In this document: positions 9,228-18,643 of the stretch, one piece after another
Layout of the letters: each line of letters opens with the position of its first letter
How positions within the stretch are numbered: position 1 is the stretch's first letter
From: Anisus vortex
Taxonomy: Eukaryota; Mollusca; Gastropoda; Planorbidae
Assembly (NCBI GenBank): GCA_949126835.1
Contig: OX421501.1
Coordinates: 5,712,499 to 5,776,498 of the forward strand
DNA length: 64,000 bases
Direction of reading: 5' to 3'
Translations under genes and position numbers: made by a program
The notes under the pieces: model-generated
Databases searched by the model: none
The model's input: only the letters and a program-made list of their open reading frames with translations
Told to the model about the DNA's origin: nothing

Positions 9228-12200
9228 TGGAAATTTTCTTCAAAAGCGCTCTAACGATTATCTTCATGTTTTAATGCACTACTTGTTTCACCTAAAAAAA
9301 AATCTACAGCTTTTCGGCCCCACAAATAAAAATCGGAAATGGACGTTAAACAAAAATACACATTAGATTTATCGTAGATATTGATTTTGGCCGTGAAAAC
9401 ATGCCCTTGCTCGACCCACATGTAGTGCGGCTTTCAAGAGCGGTGTTTTGTTATGTTATGACGTTTCGGGAATACCCGTAGGCTTACTACAGCAGAAAGA
9501 AGTTTAATTTCTTGTTTAAACTACTGTTGCGCACCGATGATAGAAATAATTTAAAGCAAGACCAAGTGTAATTTATGTAATGCAGGGGTGTCCAAACTAC
9601 AGCCAGTGGGTAACGCGCGGGCGGACAAATGATAGTATGCGGCCCTCGCGGCTTATTTAGATTTGAACGTCTACCAATATATTTTAGATTAAACTTCAAT
9701 ATATTTTAGATTAAATTTTAAAAAAAAGAAAACAAATACATATTTACGAATTATCTAATAGTGAGATAATAGTTTGCCGTTTAAATAATAACAGAATTAG
9801 AAGAACTTTCACCAAACTAAAGGTCTATTTGTAACTTTCTTTTATCTGACATTTTTTGAAAAAAAACAACCTCTAAAACTTTTTTTGTGTTTAAACAATG
9901 AATAGCTGTATATAGTGTACACTGTAGCAGATTACACTGCACTGTATATAGTGTTCACTGTAGCAGTATACACTACGCTGTATATAGCATACAACGTAGC
10001 AGTATACTCTACACTGTAAATAATAAACACTGTTTTAGTATTCACTTTTTTAAAAATTCAATTAATGTTTCATTAAAAATGTGTATGATTTGCTTAAAAA
10101 GGCCTACCAAAGTAAGATATATTAGAATATGTTAACATTGTCAATTTGAAATCTGGTAAACTAGAAAAGATGTAAATTCAGTATATTCGTATTTTCCTTA
10201 TAACAATAGTCAGAAGTGTAATATACTGTTAGTTTTATTGAGGGGCCGGGGGGGGGGGAGAGAAATTAAACACATTATCTAACGAAGCCTACATATATTA
10301 TGATCTTTTCATTTGCAGTCTTTTCAATGAATAACATAATTTTACCTTTAATTATTTAGTATTTAAGTTTAATGCTCAAAATTTAAAAAAAAATGTTTAT
10401 CATACCATTGTTTTAATTAATCAATATTATATTTTACCGCGATAGTTTATTATAAATAGTAACACAAATGGAGGATATTAAATAATGTTAACACCAAACT
10501 ATATTTTTTTACTTTTTTCGTAAAACAATGTTTGGAATAATACATTGAAAACATTGAAAATCTCTATATATAAAAAGATCGTGTTTGTGTCCCCACGGAT
10601 CCCTATTGTGTCACTGACTTTTTTAGGCCTAGTCCTATATACTGTCTAATAGCTTTTCACATCTGACATGTGCCTTCTCTAGCTAAGTTGTTAACGTAGA
10701 GGACTGCTGTGCGTGCGAGCGGGTTCGATTCTCCAGTTAGACTATGCCTATTTTTTTTACCCGATTTACATTTATTCGTAGACCTTTTTAATTCCTATCA
10801 AACATATTTGCCGGCCGTAACTCATTGTTAGCTTGAATGGGTTGAGGGAGGGAGTTGAAAAAATTGACATAATTTTATAGGAAAGTTTGACAGTTGTTTA
10901 AGTTAAATAATTAATTAATTGATTGGTTATTTATATAGCGCCTCACTCCATACTAATAAAAGCATGCTCGGCGCGCTCACAAAATCGAAACGACAATAAC
11001 GCTCTAAAATAGTTTTAAACAAGGTTTCGGCCGATGGAGGCACGAAACGACAATAACATTTTAAAATAGTTTCAAACAAGTTTTTTGCTAATGGATGTGT
11101 ATTTGATCAATTTAGTTGAAAAGAAAAGTCTTCAAATTCTTCTTGAATGCCTTTTTTGACACATAGTTTTTCAGTGTCTCAGGTAAGCCGTTCCACAGTG
11201 AAGGCGCCACAGATTCAAACGAGCGTACACCAATAGGGGAAGGGGTAGAAGAACTAAAAATTGTAACGTAATTCACGATATTTTAAATTTAAACTTTTCA
11301 TTTTCAGTCTTTTAAATAATAATAATAATAATATTTGTAAAGCGCTGCCAACAAACATAATGTAAGCTCAGAGCGCGTTTAACATACAACTAAGAATACG
11401 GATATTACACTAGGCCAGGTGACAGAGCTAAATTGATGATAAAAAACAAGACAAAACAAATAAATGTAGCATTAACCGACTTAACCCATAAATAAGACAG
11501 TAAGTTTCTAAAGCATGTTAAATGTTATCGAAGGTAAATATTGAAATAATGAGTTTTTAAGTTCTTTTTGAAAGTAACAGTAGAGCTTGTTCGCCTCAGT
11601 TGAATGGGAAGTTGATTCCACACTTTCGGACCGGATACTGAGAAGGCTCTAAGGCCAACGGTCGTCAGAGAGAAACGGGGCTCTTCCAGAAGCGATGAGT
11701 TTGTAGAACAAAGTGTTCTTTGCGGGACATAAGGTCTGATTAGTGCCTTGAGATAGGACGGAAACTCGTATTTAAAAATGCACTGATGGCAAAGTAGCGC
11801 CACTTTATACTCAATTCTGGAGCGAGCTTAGAAGGGCAGTTCCCGAGTCTCTTTTAGACTTGCACATAAACAAACGCGCAGTACTTTTATGTATTCGTTG
11901 TAGCCTGGCGATTTAATGACATAAATGACATATATTTCTGTTGGATTTAAAACTGACAACTCTAGCCTTCATGTTTTTTTTTGGTTTAAAATGAGATTAA
12001 GCTGTTGTTGTTTTTTTTTTTTTTTTTTTTTTTTGGGGGGGGGGGTTATCGGTCAAAATCTAGATATTAGACTGCACAAATAAAAATCTGCTTCGACTGT
12101 TAGAATTTAAAGCCCATGTTATTCATAGTAGAAAAAAGAAAAAAGACAAATACAATTTATTGGTCTGGTAAAGAAGTATTTTTAAAATGTATGCACTGTT

Positions 12201-12275
12201 GTTTTACATACACATGATGTTAAGGTACAAGCGCCTGCTCTTTATTACCGATCGAATGATCGGTCACCTGGTACT
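9228..12275 (+). repeat. Copy 2 of the 3.1-kb unit
   Basis: A complete unit from end 1 to end 2. It carries the 20-bp deletion near 11819 that marks one subfamily (also in copies 4, 7, 8, 12 and 16). Private markers (GCTTAAAAAGGCC near 10092, CAATTTGAAATC near 10141) are shared with copy 16 about 44.8 kb away. The tRNA-like segment is at about 10673-10743, LINE a at about 10905-11253, LINE b at 11325-11870 and a poly(T)/poly(G) tract at 12007-12046. Confidence 0.92.
11525..11803 (-). pseudogene. LINE b remnant in copy 2, 20-bp deletion
   Basis: 92 codons of the CR1/L2-type C-terminus remain. A 20-bp deletion removes the HWLPVKA-coding stretch and shifts the frame of the upstream part (to about 11870). 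Confidence 0.8.
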
Positions 12276-12359
12276 ATATATATAATACGAGTTAAAATTG
12301 TATGTATATCCTATACTATAATACGAGTTAAAATTGTATGTATATATATATATATATGT
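12276..12359. repeat. Linker with two 36-bp units plus (TA)n, copies 2/3
   Basis: Two tandem copies of the linker minisatellite (ATACGAGTTAAAATTGTATG as core; cores start at 12285 and 12321, period 36) are followed by (TA)n. In copy 4/5 the same pair is spaced 38 bp because of one extra TA. Confidence 0.88.
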
Positions 12360-14260
12360 CTGGAAATTTTCTTCAAAAGCGCTCTAACGATTATCTTCAT
12401 GTTTTAATGCACTACTTGTTTCACCTAAAAAAAAATCGACAGCTTTTCGGCCCCACAAATAAAAATCGGAAATGGACGTTAAACAAAAATACACATTAGA
12501 TTTATCGTAGATATTGATTTTGGCCGTGAAAACATGCCATTGCTCGACCCACATGTAGTGCGGCTTTCAAGAGCGGTGTTTTGTTGCGTCGCAGTTATGA
12601 CGTTTCGGGAATACCCGTAGGCTTACTACAGCAGAAAGAAGTTAATTTCTTGTTTAAACTACTGTTGCGCACCGATGATAGAAATAATTTAAAGCAAGAC
12701 CAAGTGTAATTTATGTAATGCAGGGGTGTCTAAACTACAGCCAGTGGGTAACGCGCGGGCGGACAAATGATAGTATGCGGCCCTCGCGGCTTATTTAGAT
12801 TAGAACGTCTTCAATATATTTTAGATTAAACTTCAATATATTTTAGATTAAATTTAAAAAAAAAGAAAAACAAATACATATTTACGAATTATCTAATGCT
12901 CAGATAATAGTTTGCCGTTTTAATAATAACAGAATTAGATGAAGTTTCACCAAACTAAAGGTCTATTTTTAAATTTCTTTTATCTGACATTTTTTTGAAA
13001 AAAAAACAACCTCTAAAACTTTTTTTGTGTTAAACAATGAATAGCTGTATATAGTGTACACTGTAGCAGATTACACTACACTGTATATAGTGTTCACTGT
13101 AGCAGTATACACTACGATGTATATAGCATACATTGTAGCAGTATACTCTACACTGTAAATAATAAACACTGTATTAGTATCCACTTTTTTAAAAATTCAA
13201 TGAATGTTTCATTAAAAATATGTATGATTTGCTTATAAAGGCCTACCAAAGTAAGATATATTAGAATATGTTAACATTGTCAATTTGAAATCTGGTAAAC
13301 TAGAAAAGATGTAAATTCAGTATATTCGTATTTTCCTTGTAACAATAGTTAGAAGTGTAATATACTGTTAGTTTTATTGAGGGGCGGGGGGGGGGAGAAA
13401 CTAAACACATCATCTAACGAAGCCTATATATATTATAATCTTTTCATTTGCAGTCTTTTCAATGAATAACCTAATTTCACCGTTAATTATTTAGTATTTA
13501 AGTTTAATGCTCAAAATGTAAAAAAAAAAATTAAAAATGTTTATATTAATCAATATTATATTTTGCCGCGATAGTTTATTTTAAATAGTAACACAAATGG
13601 AGGATATTAAATAATGTTAACACCAAACTATATTTTTTTACTTTTTTGTCAAACAATGTTTGGAATAATACATTGAAAACATTGAAAATCTATATATATA
13701 AAAAGATCGTGTTTGTGTCCCCACGGATCCCCATTGGTCAATTTGTGAGTTTGTGTCACTGACTTATTTAGGCCTAGTCCTATATACTGTCTAATAGCTT
13801 TTCACATCTGACATGAGCCTTCTCTAGCTTATTTGTTAACGTAGAGGACTGCTGTGCGGGCGACCAGGGTTCAATTCTCCAGTTAGACTATGCCTATTTT
13901 TTTTACCCGATTAACATTTATTCGTAGACCTTTTTAATTCATATCAAACATATTTGCCGGCCGTAACTCATTGTTAGCTTGAATGGGTTGAGGGAGGGAG
14001 TTAAAAAAATTGACATAATTTTATAGGAAAGTTTGACAGTTTTTAAAGTTAATTAAATAATTAATTAATTGGTCATTTATATAGCGCCTCACTCCATGCT
14101 AATAAAAGCATGCTCAGCGCGCTCACAAAATCGAAACGACAATAACACTCTAAAATAGTTTTAAACAAGGTTTCGGCCGATGGAGGCACAAAACGACAAT
14201 AACATTTTAAAATAGTTTCAAAAAAGTTTTTGCTGATGGATGTGTATTTGATCAATTTAG

Positions 14261-14404
14261 TTGAAAAGAAAAGTCTTATATTATTCTTGAATGCCTTTTT
14301 TGACACAGAGTTTTTCAGTGTCTCAGGTAAGCCGTTCCACAGTGAAGGCGCCACAGATTCAAACGAGCGTACACCAATAGGGGAAGGGGTAGAAGAACTA
14401 AAAA
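14261..14404 (-). pseudogene. LINE a remnant in copy 3
   Basis: The minus strand reads SPIGVRSFESVAPSLWNGLP, then TLKNSVSKKAFK, the extreme C-terminus of a second CR1/L2-type LINE distinct from b. In this copy a small indel changes the usual ending (KNLKTFLFN then stop) and lets the frame run on into the 3' UTR, giving a spurious 115-codon ORF from 14420 to 14073. See the copy-11 version at 38224-38364 for the clean ending. Confidence 0.75.
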
Positions 14405-14674
14405 TTGTAACGTAATTCACAATATTTTAAATTTAAACTTTTCATTTTCAGTCTTTTAAATAATAATAATAATAATAATAATATTTGTATAGCGCTGCCA
14501 ACAAACATAATGTAAGCTCAGAGCGCGTTTAACATACAACTAAGAATACGGATATTACACAAGGCCAGGTGACAAAGCTAAATTGATGATTAAAAAAAAG
14601 ACAAAACAAATAAATGTAGCATTATCCGACCCAACCCATAAATAAGACAGTAAGTTTCTAAAGCATGTTAAATG

Positions 14675-15038
14675 TTATCGAAGGTAAATATTAAAATAAT
14701 GAGTTTTTAAGTTCTTTTTGAAAGTAACAGTAGAGCTTGTTCGCCTCAGTTGAATAAGGATTCCACACCTTCGGACCGGATACTGAGAAGGCTCTAAGGC
14801 CAACGGTCGCCAGAGTGAAACGGGGCTCTTCCAGAAGCGATGAGTTTGCAGAACGAAGTGTTCTTTGCGGGACATAAGGTCTGATTAGTGCCTTGAGATA
14901 GGACGGAAACTCGTTATTAAAAATGCACTGATGGCAAAGTAGCGCCACTTTATACTCAATTCTGGCTTTCACGGGGAGCCAGTGGAGCGAGCGTAGAAGG
15001 GCAGTTCCCGAGTCTCTTTTAGACTTGCACATAAACAA
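14675..15038 (-). pseudogene. LINE b remnant in copy 3, frameshifted
   Basis: The upstream part (15038 downwards) contains LHWLPVKARIEYK and GPKVWN; a short deletion near 14755 (GAATAAGGATTCC in place of the longer sequence seen elsewhere) shifts the last ~40 codons into another frame. Confidence 0.8.
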
Positions 15039-15482
15039 ACGCGCAGTACTTTTATGTATTCGTTGTAGCCTGGCGATTTAATGACATAAATGACATATAA
15101 TTCTGTTGGATTTAAAACTGACAACTCTAGCCTACATGGTTTTTTTTTGGTTTAAAATGAGATTAAGCTGTTGTTTTTTGCTGTTGTTGTTGTTGTTTTG
15201 TTGTTGTTTTTTTTTTTTGGGGGGGGGGTTATCGGGCAAAATCTAGATATTAGACTGCACAAATAAAAATCTGCTTCGACTGTTAGAATTTAAAGCCCAT
15301 GTTATTCATAGTAGAAAAAAGAAAAAAAAACAAATACAATTTATTGGTCTGGTAAAGAAGTATTTTTAAAATTTATACACTGTTATTTTACCTACACATG
15401 ATGTTAAGGTACAAGCGCCTGCTCTTTATTACCGATCGAATGATCGGTCACCTGGTACTATATATATATGTGTATATATGTC

Positions 15483-15520
15483 TGGAAATTTTCTTCAAAA
15501 GCGCTCTAACGATTATCTTC
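15483..15520 (+). other. End 1 of the repeat unit
   Basis: A constant sequence starting (TC)TGGAAATTTTCTTC, then AAAAGCGCTCTAACG. It occurs once per unit, in both orientations, and always abuts a TA-rich linker: at 1337, 9228, 12360, 15483, 18644, 21830, 24979, 28061, 31186, 34367, 40672, 43760, 46849, 53984 and 60597 on plus, and ending at about 1228, 40559 and 60502 on minus. It is not an inverted repeat of end 2. Confidence 0.85.
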
Positions 15521-15843
15521 ATGTTTTAATGCACTACTTGTTTCACCTAAAAAAAAATCTACAGATTTTCGGCCCCACAAATAAAAATCGGAAATGGACG
15601 TTAAACAAAAATACACATTAGATTTATCGTAGATATTGATTTTGGCCGTGAAAACATGCCCTTGCTCGACCCACATGTAGTGCGGCTTTCAAGAGCGGTG
15701 TTTTGTTGCGTCGCAGTTATGACGTTTCGGGAATACCCGTAGGCTTACTACAGCAGAAAGAAGTTTAATTTCTTGTTTAAACTACTGTTGCGCACCGATG
15801 ATAGAAATAATTTAAAGCAAGACCAAGTGTAATTTATGTAATG

Positions 15844-15920
15844 CAGGGGTGTCCAAACTACAGCCAGTGGGTAACGCGCGGGCGGACAAATGATAGTATG
15901 CGGCCCTCGCGGCTTATTTA
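15844..15920 (+). mobile_element. hAT-like terminal sequence (single end)
   Basis: CAGGGGTGTCCAAACTACAG leads into a GC-rich stretch with GCGGGCGG and GCGGCCCTCGCGG. Ends of the form CAGGGGTGTCC(A)AAC, then GGCCCGCGGGC, are familiar from many non-autonomous hAT elements. Only one end is found in the unit: no matching GGACACCCCTG lies downstream on the same strand, so this is a fragment. It is present in every complete copy, for example at 9583, 12720, 19005, 22191 and 60958. A 70-codon minus-strand ORF overlapping it is not a gene. Confidence 0.5.
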
Positions 15921-16166
15921 GATTTGAACGTCTACCAATATATTTTAGATTAAACTTCAATATATTTTAGATTAAATTTAAAAAAAAAGAAAACAAATAC
16001 ATATTTACGAATTATCTAATAGTGAGATAATAGTTTGCCGTTTAAATAATAACAGAATTAGAAGAACTTTCACCAAACTAAAGGTCTATTTGTAACTTTC
16101 TTTTATCTGACATTTTTTGAAAAAAAACCACCTCTAAAACTTTTTTTGTGTTTAAACAATGAATAG

Positions 16167-16293
16167 CTGTATATAGTGTACACTGTAGCAGATTACACTG
16201 CACTGTATATAGTGTTCACTGTAGCAGTATACACTACGCTGTATATAGCATACAACGTAGCAGTATACTCTACACTGTAAATAATAAACACTG
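16167..16293. repeat. 36-bp minisatellite inside the unit, ~3.5 repeats
   Basis: Units begin CTGTATATAG, have GTGTACACTGTAGCAG-like middles and end in TACACTAC-like sequence; starts are spaced exactly 36 bp. It is rich in short palindromes (GTGTACAC, TATATA). The same block is in every copy except copy 1, in which it is deleted. The divergence between units is larger than between copies of the array, so the minisatellite predates amplification. Confidence 0.9.
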
Positions 16294-16502
16294 TTTTAGT
16301 ATTCACTTTTTTAAAAATTCAATTAATGTTTCATTAAAAATGTGTATGATTTGCTTATAAAGGCCTACCAAAGTAAGATATATTAGAATATGTTAACATT
16401 GTCAATTCGAAATCTGGTAAACTAGAAAAGATGTAAATTCAGTATATTCGTATTTTCCTTATAACAATAGTCAGAAGTGTAATATACTGTTAGTTTTATT
16501 GA

Positions 16503-16520
16503 GGGGCGGGGGGGGGGGAG
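16503..16520. repeat. Poly(G) tract of the unit
   Basis: A run of G after GAGGGGC, length-variable between copies: about 10-20 G, absent in copy 15 (51416-51424), poly(C) in inverted copies (186, 39513). It follows GTTAGTTTTATTGAGGGG. Confidence 0.85.
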
Positions 16521-16932
16521 AAATTAAACACATTATCTAACGAAGCCTACATATATTATGATCTTTTCATTTGCAGTCTTTTCAATGAATAACATAATTT
16601 TACCTTTAATTATTTAGTATTTAAGTTTAATGCTCAAAATTAAAAAAAAAAAATGTTTATCATACCATTGTTTTAATTAATCAATATTATATTTTACCGC
16701 GATAGTTTATTATAAATAGTAACACAAATGGAGGATATTAAATAATGTTAACACCAAACTATATTTTTTTACTTTTTTCGTAAAACAATGTTTGGAATAA
16801 TACATTGAAAACATTGAAAATCTCTATATATAAAAAGATCGTGTTTGTGTCCCCACGGATCCCTATTGTGTCACTGACTTTTTTAGGCCTAGTCCTATAT
16901 ACTGTCTAATAGCTTTTCACATCTGACATGTG

Positions 16933-17003
16933 CCTTCTCTAGCTAAGTTGGTAACGTAGAGGACTGCTGTGCGTGCGAGCGGGTTCGATTCTCCAGTTAG
17001 ACT
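16933..17003 (+). ncRNA. tRNA-like sequence with A and B boxes (SINE head or tRNA pseudogene)
   Basis: TAGCTAAGTTGGTAACG matches the A-box pattern of tRNA genes (TRGCNNAGTNGG). GGGTTCGATTCTC, 42-43 bp further on, matches the B box (GGTTCGANTCC). The spacing equals that between positions 8 and 52 of a tRNA. A T run (TTTTTTTT) about 25 bp downstream could stop RNA polymerase III. The D stem is mostly pairable, but the anticodon arm does not fold properly and the acceptor arm does not pair, so this is not a functional tRNA. Versions lie at about 7594, 10673, 13818, 20104, 26433, 29512, 32644, 42127, 45210, 48303, 52249, 55439 and 62058, and on minus near 58600-58675. Copies 6, 10 and 11 have lost the B box. 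Confidence 0.65.
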
Positions 17004-17169
17004 ATGCCTATTTTTTTTACCCGATTTACATTTATTCGTAGACCTTTTTAATTCCTATCAAACATATTTGCCGGCCGTAACTCATTGTTAGCTTGAATGG
17101 GTTGAGGGAGGGATTTGAAAAAATTGACATAATTTTATAGGAAAGTTTGACAGTTGTTTAAGTTAAATA

Positions 17170-17185
17170 ATTAATTAATTAATTG
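17170..17185. repeat. (TTAA)n tail microsatellite of LINE a
   Basis: Three to four TTAA units directly precede GGTCATTTATATAGCGCCTC on plus. Read on minus this is GCGCTATATAAATGACC followed by (AATT)n, that is, the 3' tail of LINE a. Its length varies between copies (for example 7828-7846, 23811-23830). Confidence 0.8.
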
Positions 17186-17189
17186 GTCA

Positions 17190-17513
17190 TTTATATAGCG
17201 CCTCACTCCATACTAATAAAAGCATGCTCGGCGCGCTCACAAAATCGAAACGACAATAACGCTCTAAAATAGTTTTAAACAAGGTTTCGGCCGATGGACG
17301 CACGAAACGACAATAACATTTTAAAATAATTTCAAACAAGTTTTTTGCTGATGGATGTGTATTTGATCAATTTAGTTGAAAAGAAAAGTCTTCAAATTCT
17401 TCTTGAATGCCTTTTTTGACACAGAGTTTTTCAGTGTCTCAGGTAAGCCGTTCCACAGTGAAGGCGCCACAGATTCAAACGAGCGTACACCAATAGGGGA
17501 AGGGGTAGAAGAA
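17190..17513 (-). mobile_element. LINE a 3' end in copy 4 (CR1/L2-type)
   Basis: On the minus strand this contains the last ~46 codons of an RT ORF (stop at about 17372-17374), then a 3' UTR. The UTR holds two copies of a 38-bp sequence spaced 57 bp (CTTGTTT, ACTATTTTA, TGTTATTGTCGTTTCG), a short hairpin (AGCATGC, loop, GCATGG) and the terminal GCGCTATATAAATG. It is 5'-truncated and non-coding today. It lies directly downstream of LINE b on the same strand. Confidence 0.78.
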
Positions 17514-17575
17514 CTAAAAATTGTAACGTAATTCACGATATTTTAAATTTAAACTTTTCATTTTCAGTCTTTTAA

Positions 17576-17594
17576 ATAATAATAATAATAATAT
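17576..17594. repeat. (AAT)n tail microsatellite of LINE b
   Basis: Four to seven AAT units on plus ((ATT)n on minus) sit immediately after the GCGCTATACAAAT-type 3' end of LINE b, as expected for the tail repeat of a CR1/L2-type LINE. Length varies among copies (14461-14483 is longest). Confidence 0.82.
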
Positions 17595-17784
17595 TTGTAA
17601 AGCGCTGCCAACAAACATAATGTAAGCTCAGAGCGCGTTTAACATACAACTAAGAATACGGATATTACACTAGGCCAGGTGACAGAGCTAAATTGATGAT
17701 AAAAAACAAGACAAAACAAATAAATGTAGCATTAACCGACCCAACCCATAAATAAGACAGTAAGTTTCTAAAGCATGTTAAATG

Positions 17785-18063
17785 TTATCGAAGGTAAATA
17801 TTGAAATAATGAATTTTTAAGTTCTTTTTGAAAGTAACCGTAGAGCTTGTTCGCCTCAGTTGAATGGGAAGTTGATTCCACACTTTCGGACCGGATACTG
17901 AGAAGGCTCTAAGGCCAACGGTCGTCAGAGAGAAACGGGGCTCTTCCAGAAGCGATGAGTTTGTAGAACAAAGTGTTCTTTGCGGGACATAAGGTCTGAT
18001 TAGTGCCTTGAGATAGGACGGAAACTCGTATTTAAAAATGCACTGATGGCAAAGTAGCGCCAC
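17785..18063 (-). pseudogene. LINE b remnant in copy 4, 20-bp deletion
   Basis: 92 codons; it has KIHYF where others have KTHYF near the end. The 20-bp deletion separates it from the upstream part (to about 18127). Confidence 0.8.
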
Positions 18064-18254
18064 TTTATACTCAATTCTGGAGCGAGCTTAGAAGGGCAGT
18101 TCCCGAGTCTCTTTTAGACTTGCACATAAACAAACGCGCAGTACTTTTATGTATTCGTTGTAGCCTGGCGATTTAATGACATAAATGACATATATTTCTG
18201 TTGGATTTAAAACTGACAACTCTAGCCTTCATGTTTTTTTGGTTTAAAATGAGA

Positions 18255-18316
18255 TTAAGCTGTTGTTGTTGTTTTTTTTTTTTTTGTTTTTTTTTTTTTT
18301 TTGGGGGGGGGGGGGG
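18255..18316. repeat. Poly(T)/poly(G) tract of copy 4
   Basis: GTTGTTGTTG is followed by about 35 T with one G, then about 14 G. The equivalent tract is hypervariable: 12007-12046, 15171-15229, 21459-21518, 27767-27805, 30839-30896, 33998-34057, 43457-43503, 46535-46597, 49635-49691, 56767-56810, 63414-63468, and poly(C)/poly(A) on plus at 57283-57325. Copies 6, 10 and 11 have lost it. Exact lengths in assemblies are unreliable. Confidence 0.85.
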
Positions 18317-18517
18317 TTATCGGTCAAAATCTAGATATTAGACTGCACAAATAAAAATCTGCTTCGACTGTTAGAATTTAAAGCCCATGTTATTCATAGT
18401 AGAAAAAAGAAAAAAGACAAATACAATTTATGGGTCTGGTAAAGAAGTATTTTTAAAATGTATGCACTGTTGTTTTACATACACATGATGTTAAGGTACA
18501 AGCGCCTGCTCTTTATT

Positions 18518-18546
18518 ACCGATCGAATGATCGGTCACCTGGTACT
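18518..18546 (+). other. End 2 of the repeat unit: hairpin plus CTGGTACT
   Basis: ACCGATC-GAAT-GATCGGT forms a perfect 7-bp stem with a 4-nt loop, followed by CAC and CTGGTACT. This terminus is constant in every copy, always next to a TA-rich linker or an array edge (63695). A 3' hairpin followed within a few bases by CTRR is the Helitron 3' signature, and CTGG would fit, but the constant ACT after it does not. Confidence 0.8.
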
Positions 18547-18611
18547 CCTATACTATAATACGAGTTAAAATTGTATGTATATATCCTATACTATAATACG
18601 AGTTAAAATTG

Positions 18612-18642
<31 letters not shown>

Positions 18643-18643
18643 C
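18547..18643. repeat. Linker with two 38-bp units plus (TA)n, copies 4/5
   Basis: Two linker minisatellite units (cores at 18558 and 18596, period 38) are followed by about 12 TA units. The twin linker 8/9 (31127-31185) has only one unit, which accounts for the ~36-bp drop in offset between the paired copies. Confidence 0.88.

Larger units (their letters stand above)
12360..15459 (+). repeat. Copy 3 of the 3.1-kb unit
   Basis: A complete unit with several private changes (GCTTATTTG in the tRNA-like A box near 13827; AAACCTTTT-like changes in LINE a). It does not carry the 20-bp deletion. A (TGTTGT)n-rich stretch precedes poly(T)/poly(G) at 15171-15229. The tRNA-like segment is at about 13818-13890, LINE a at 14045-14404 and LINE b at 14460-15038. 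It has no clear twin among the other copies. Confidence 0.92.
15483..18546 (+). repeat. Copy 4 of the 3.1-kb unit (reference copy, HOR position A)
   Basis: A complete unit of 3,064 bp used here to place the modules. Its twin is copy 8, 12.58 kb downstream; both share GTTGGTAACG in the tRNA-like part, GGGATTTGAAAA near 17111, GATGGACGCACG near 17294 and GTAACCGTAG near 17835. It carries the 20-bp deletion in LINE b near 18081. Confidence 0.93.

Noticed and set aside
9487..9699. Repeated 70-codon minus-strand ORF in most units
   Set aside because: It overlaps the hAT-like end and the TA-rich 23-bp duplication, has no domain features, and is conserved only because the DNA repeat is. Several copies have lost it.
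16167..16293. 36-bp repeats resembling a CRISPR array
   Set aside because: The repeats are contiguous with no spacers, are imperfect, and sit in a eukaryotic transposon-rich repeat without cas genes.
16933..17003. Functional tRNA gene
   Set aside because: A and B boxes are present, but acceptor and anticodon stems do not pair, and no anticodon can be assigned.
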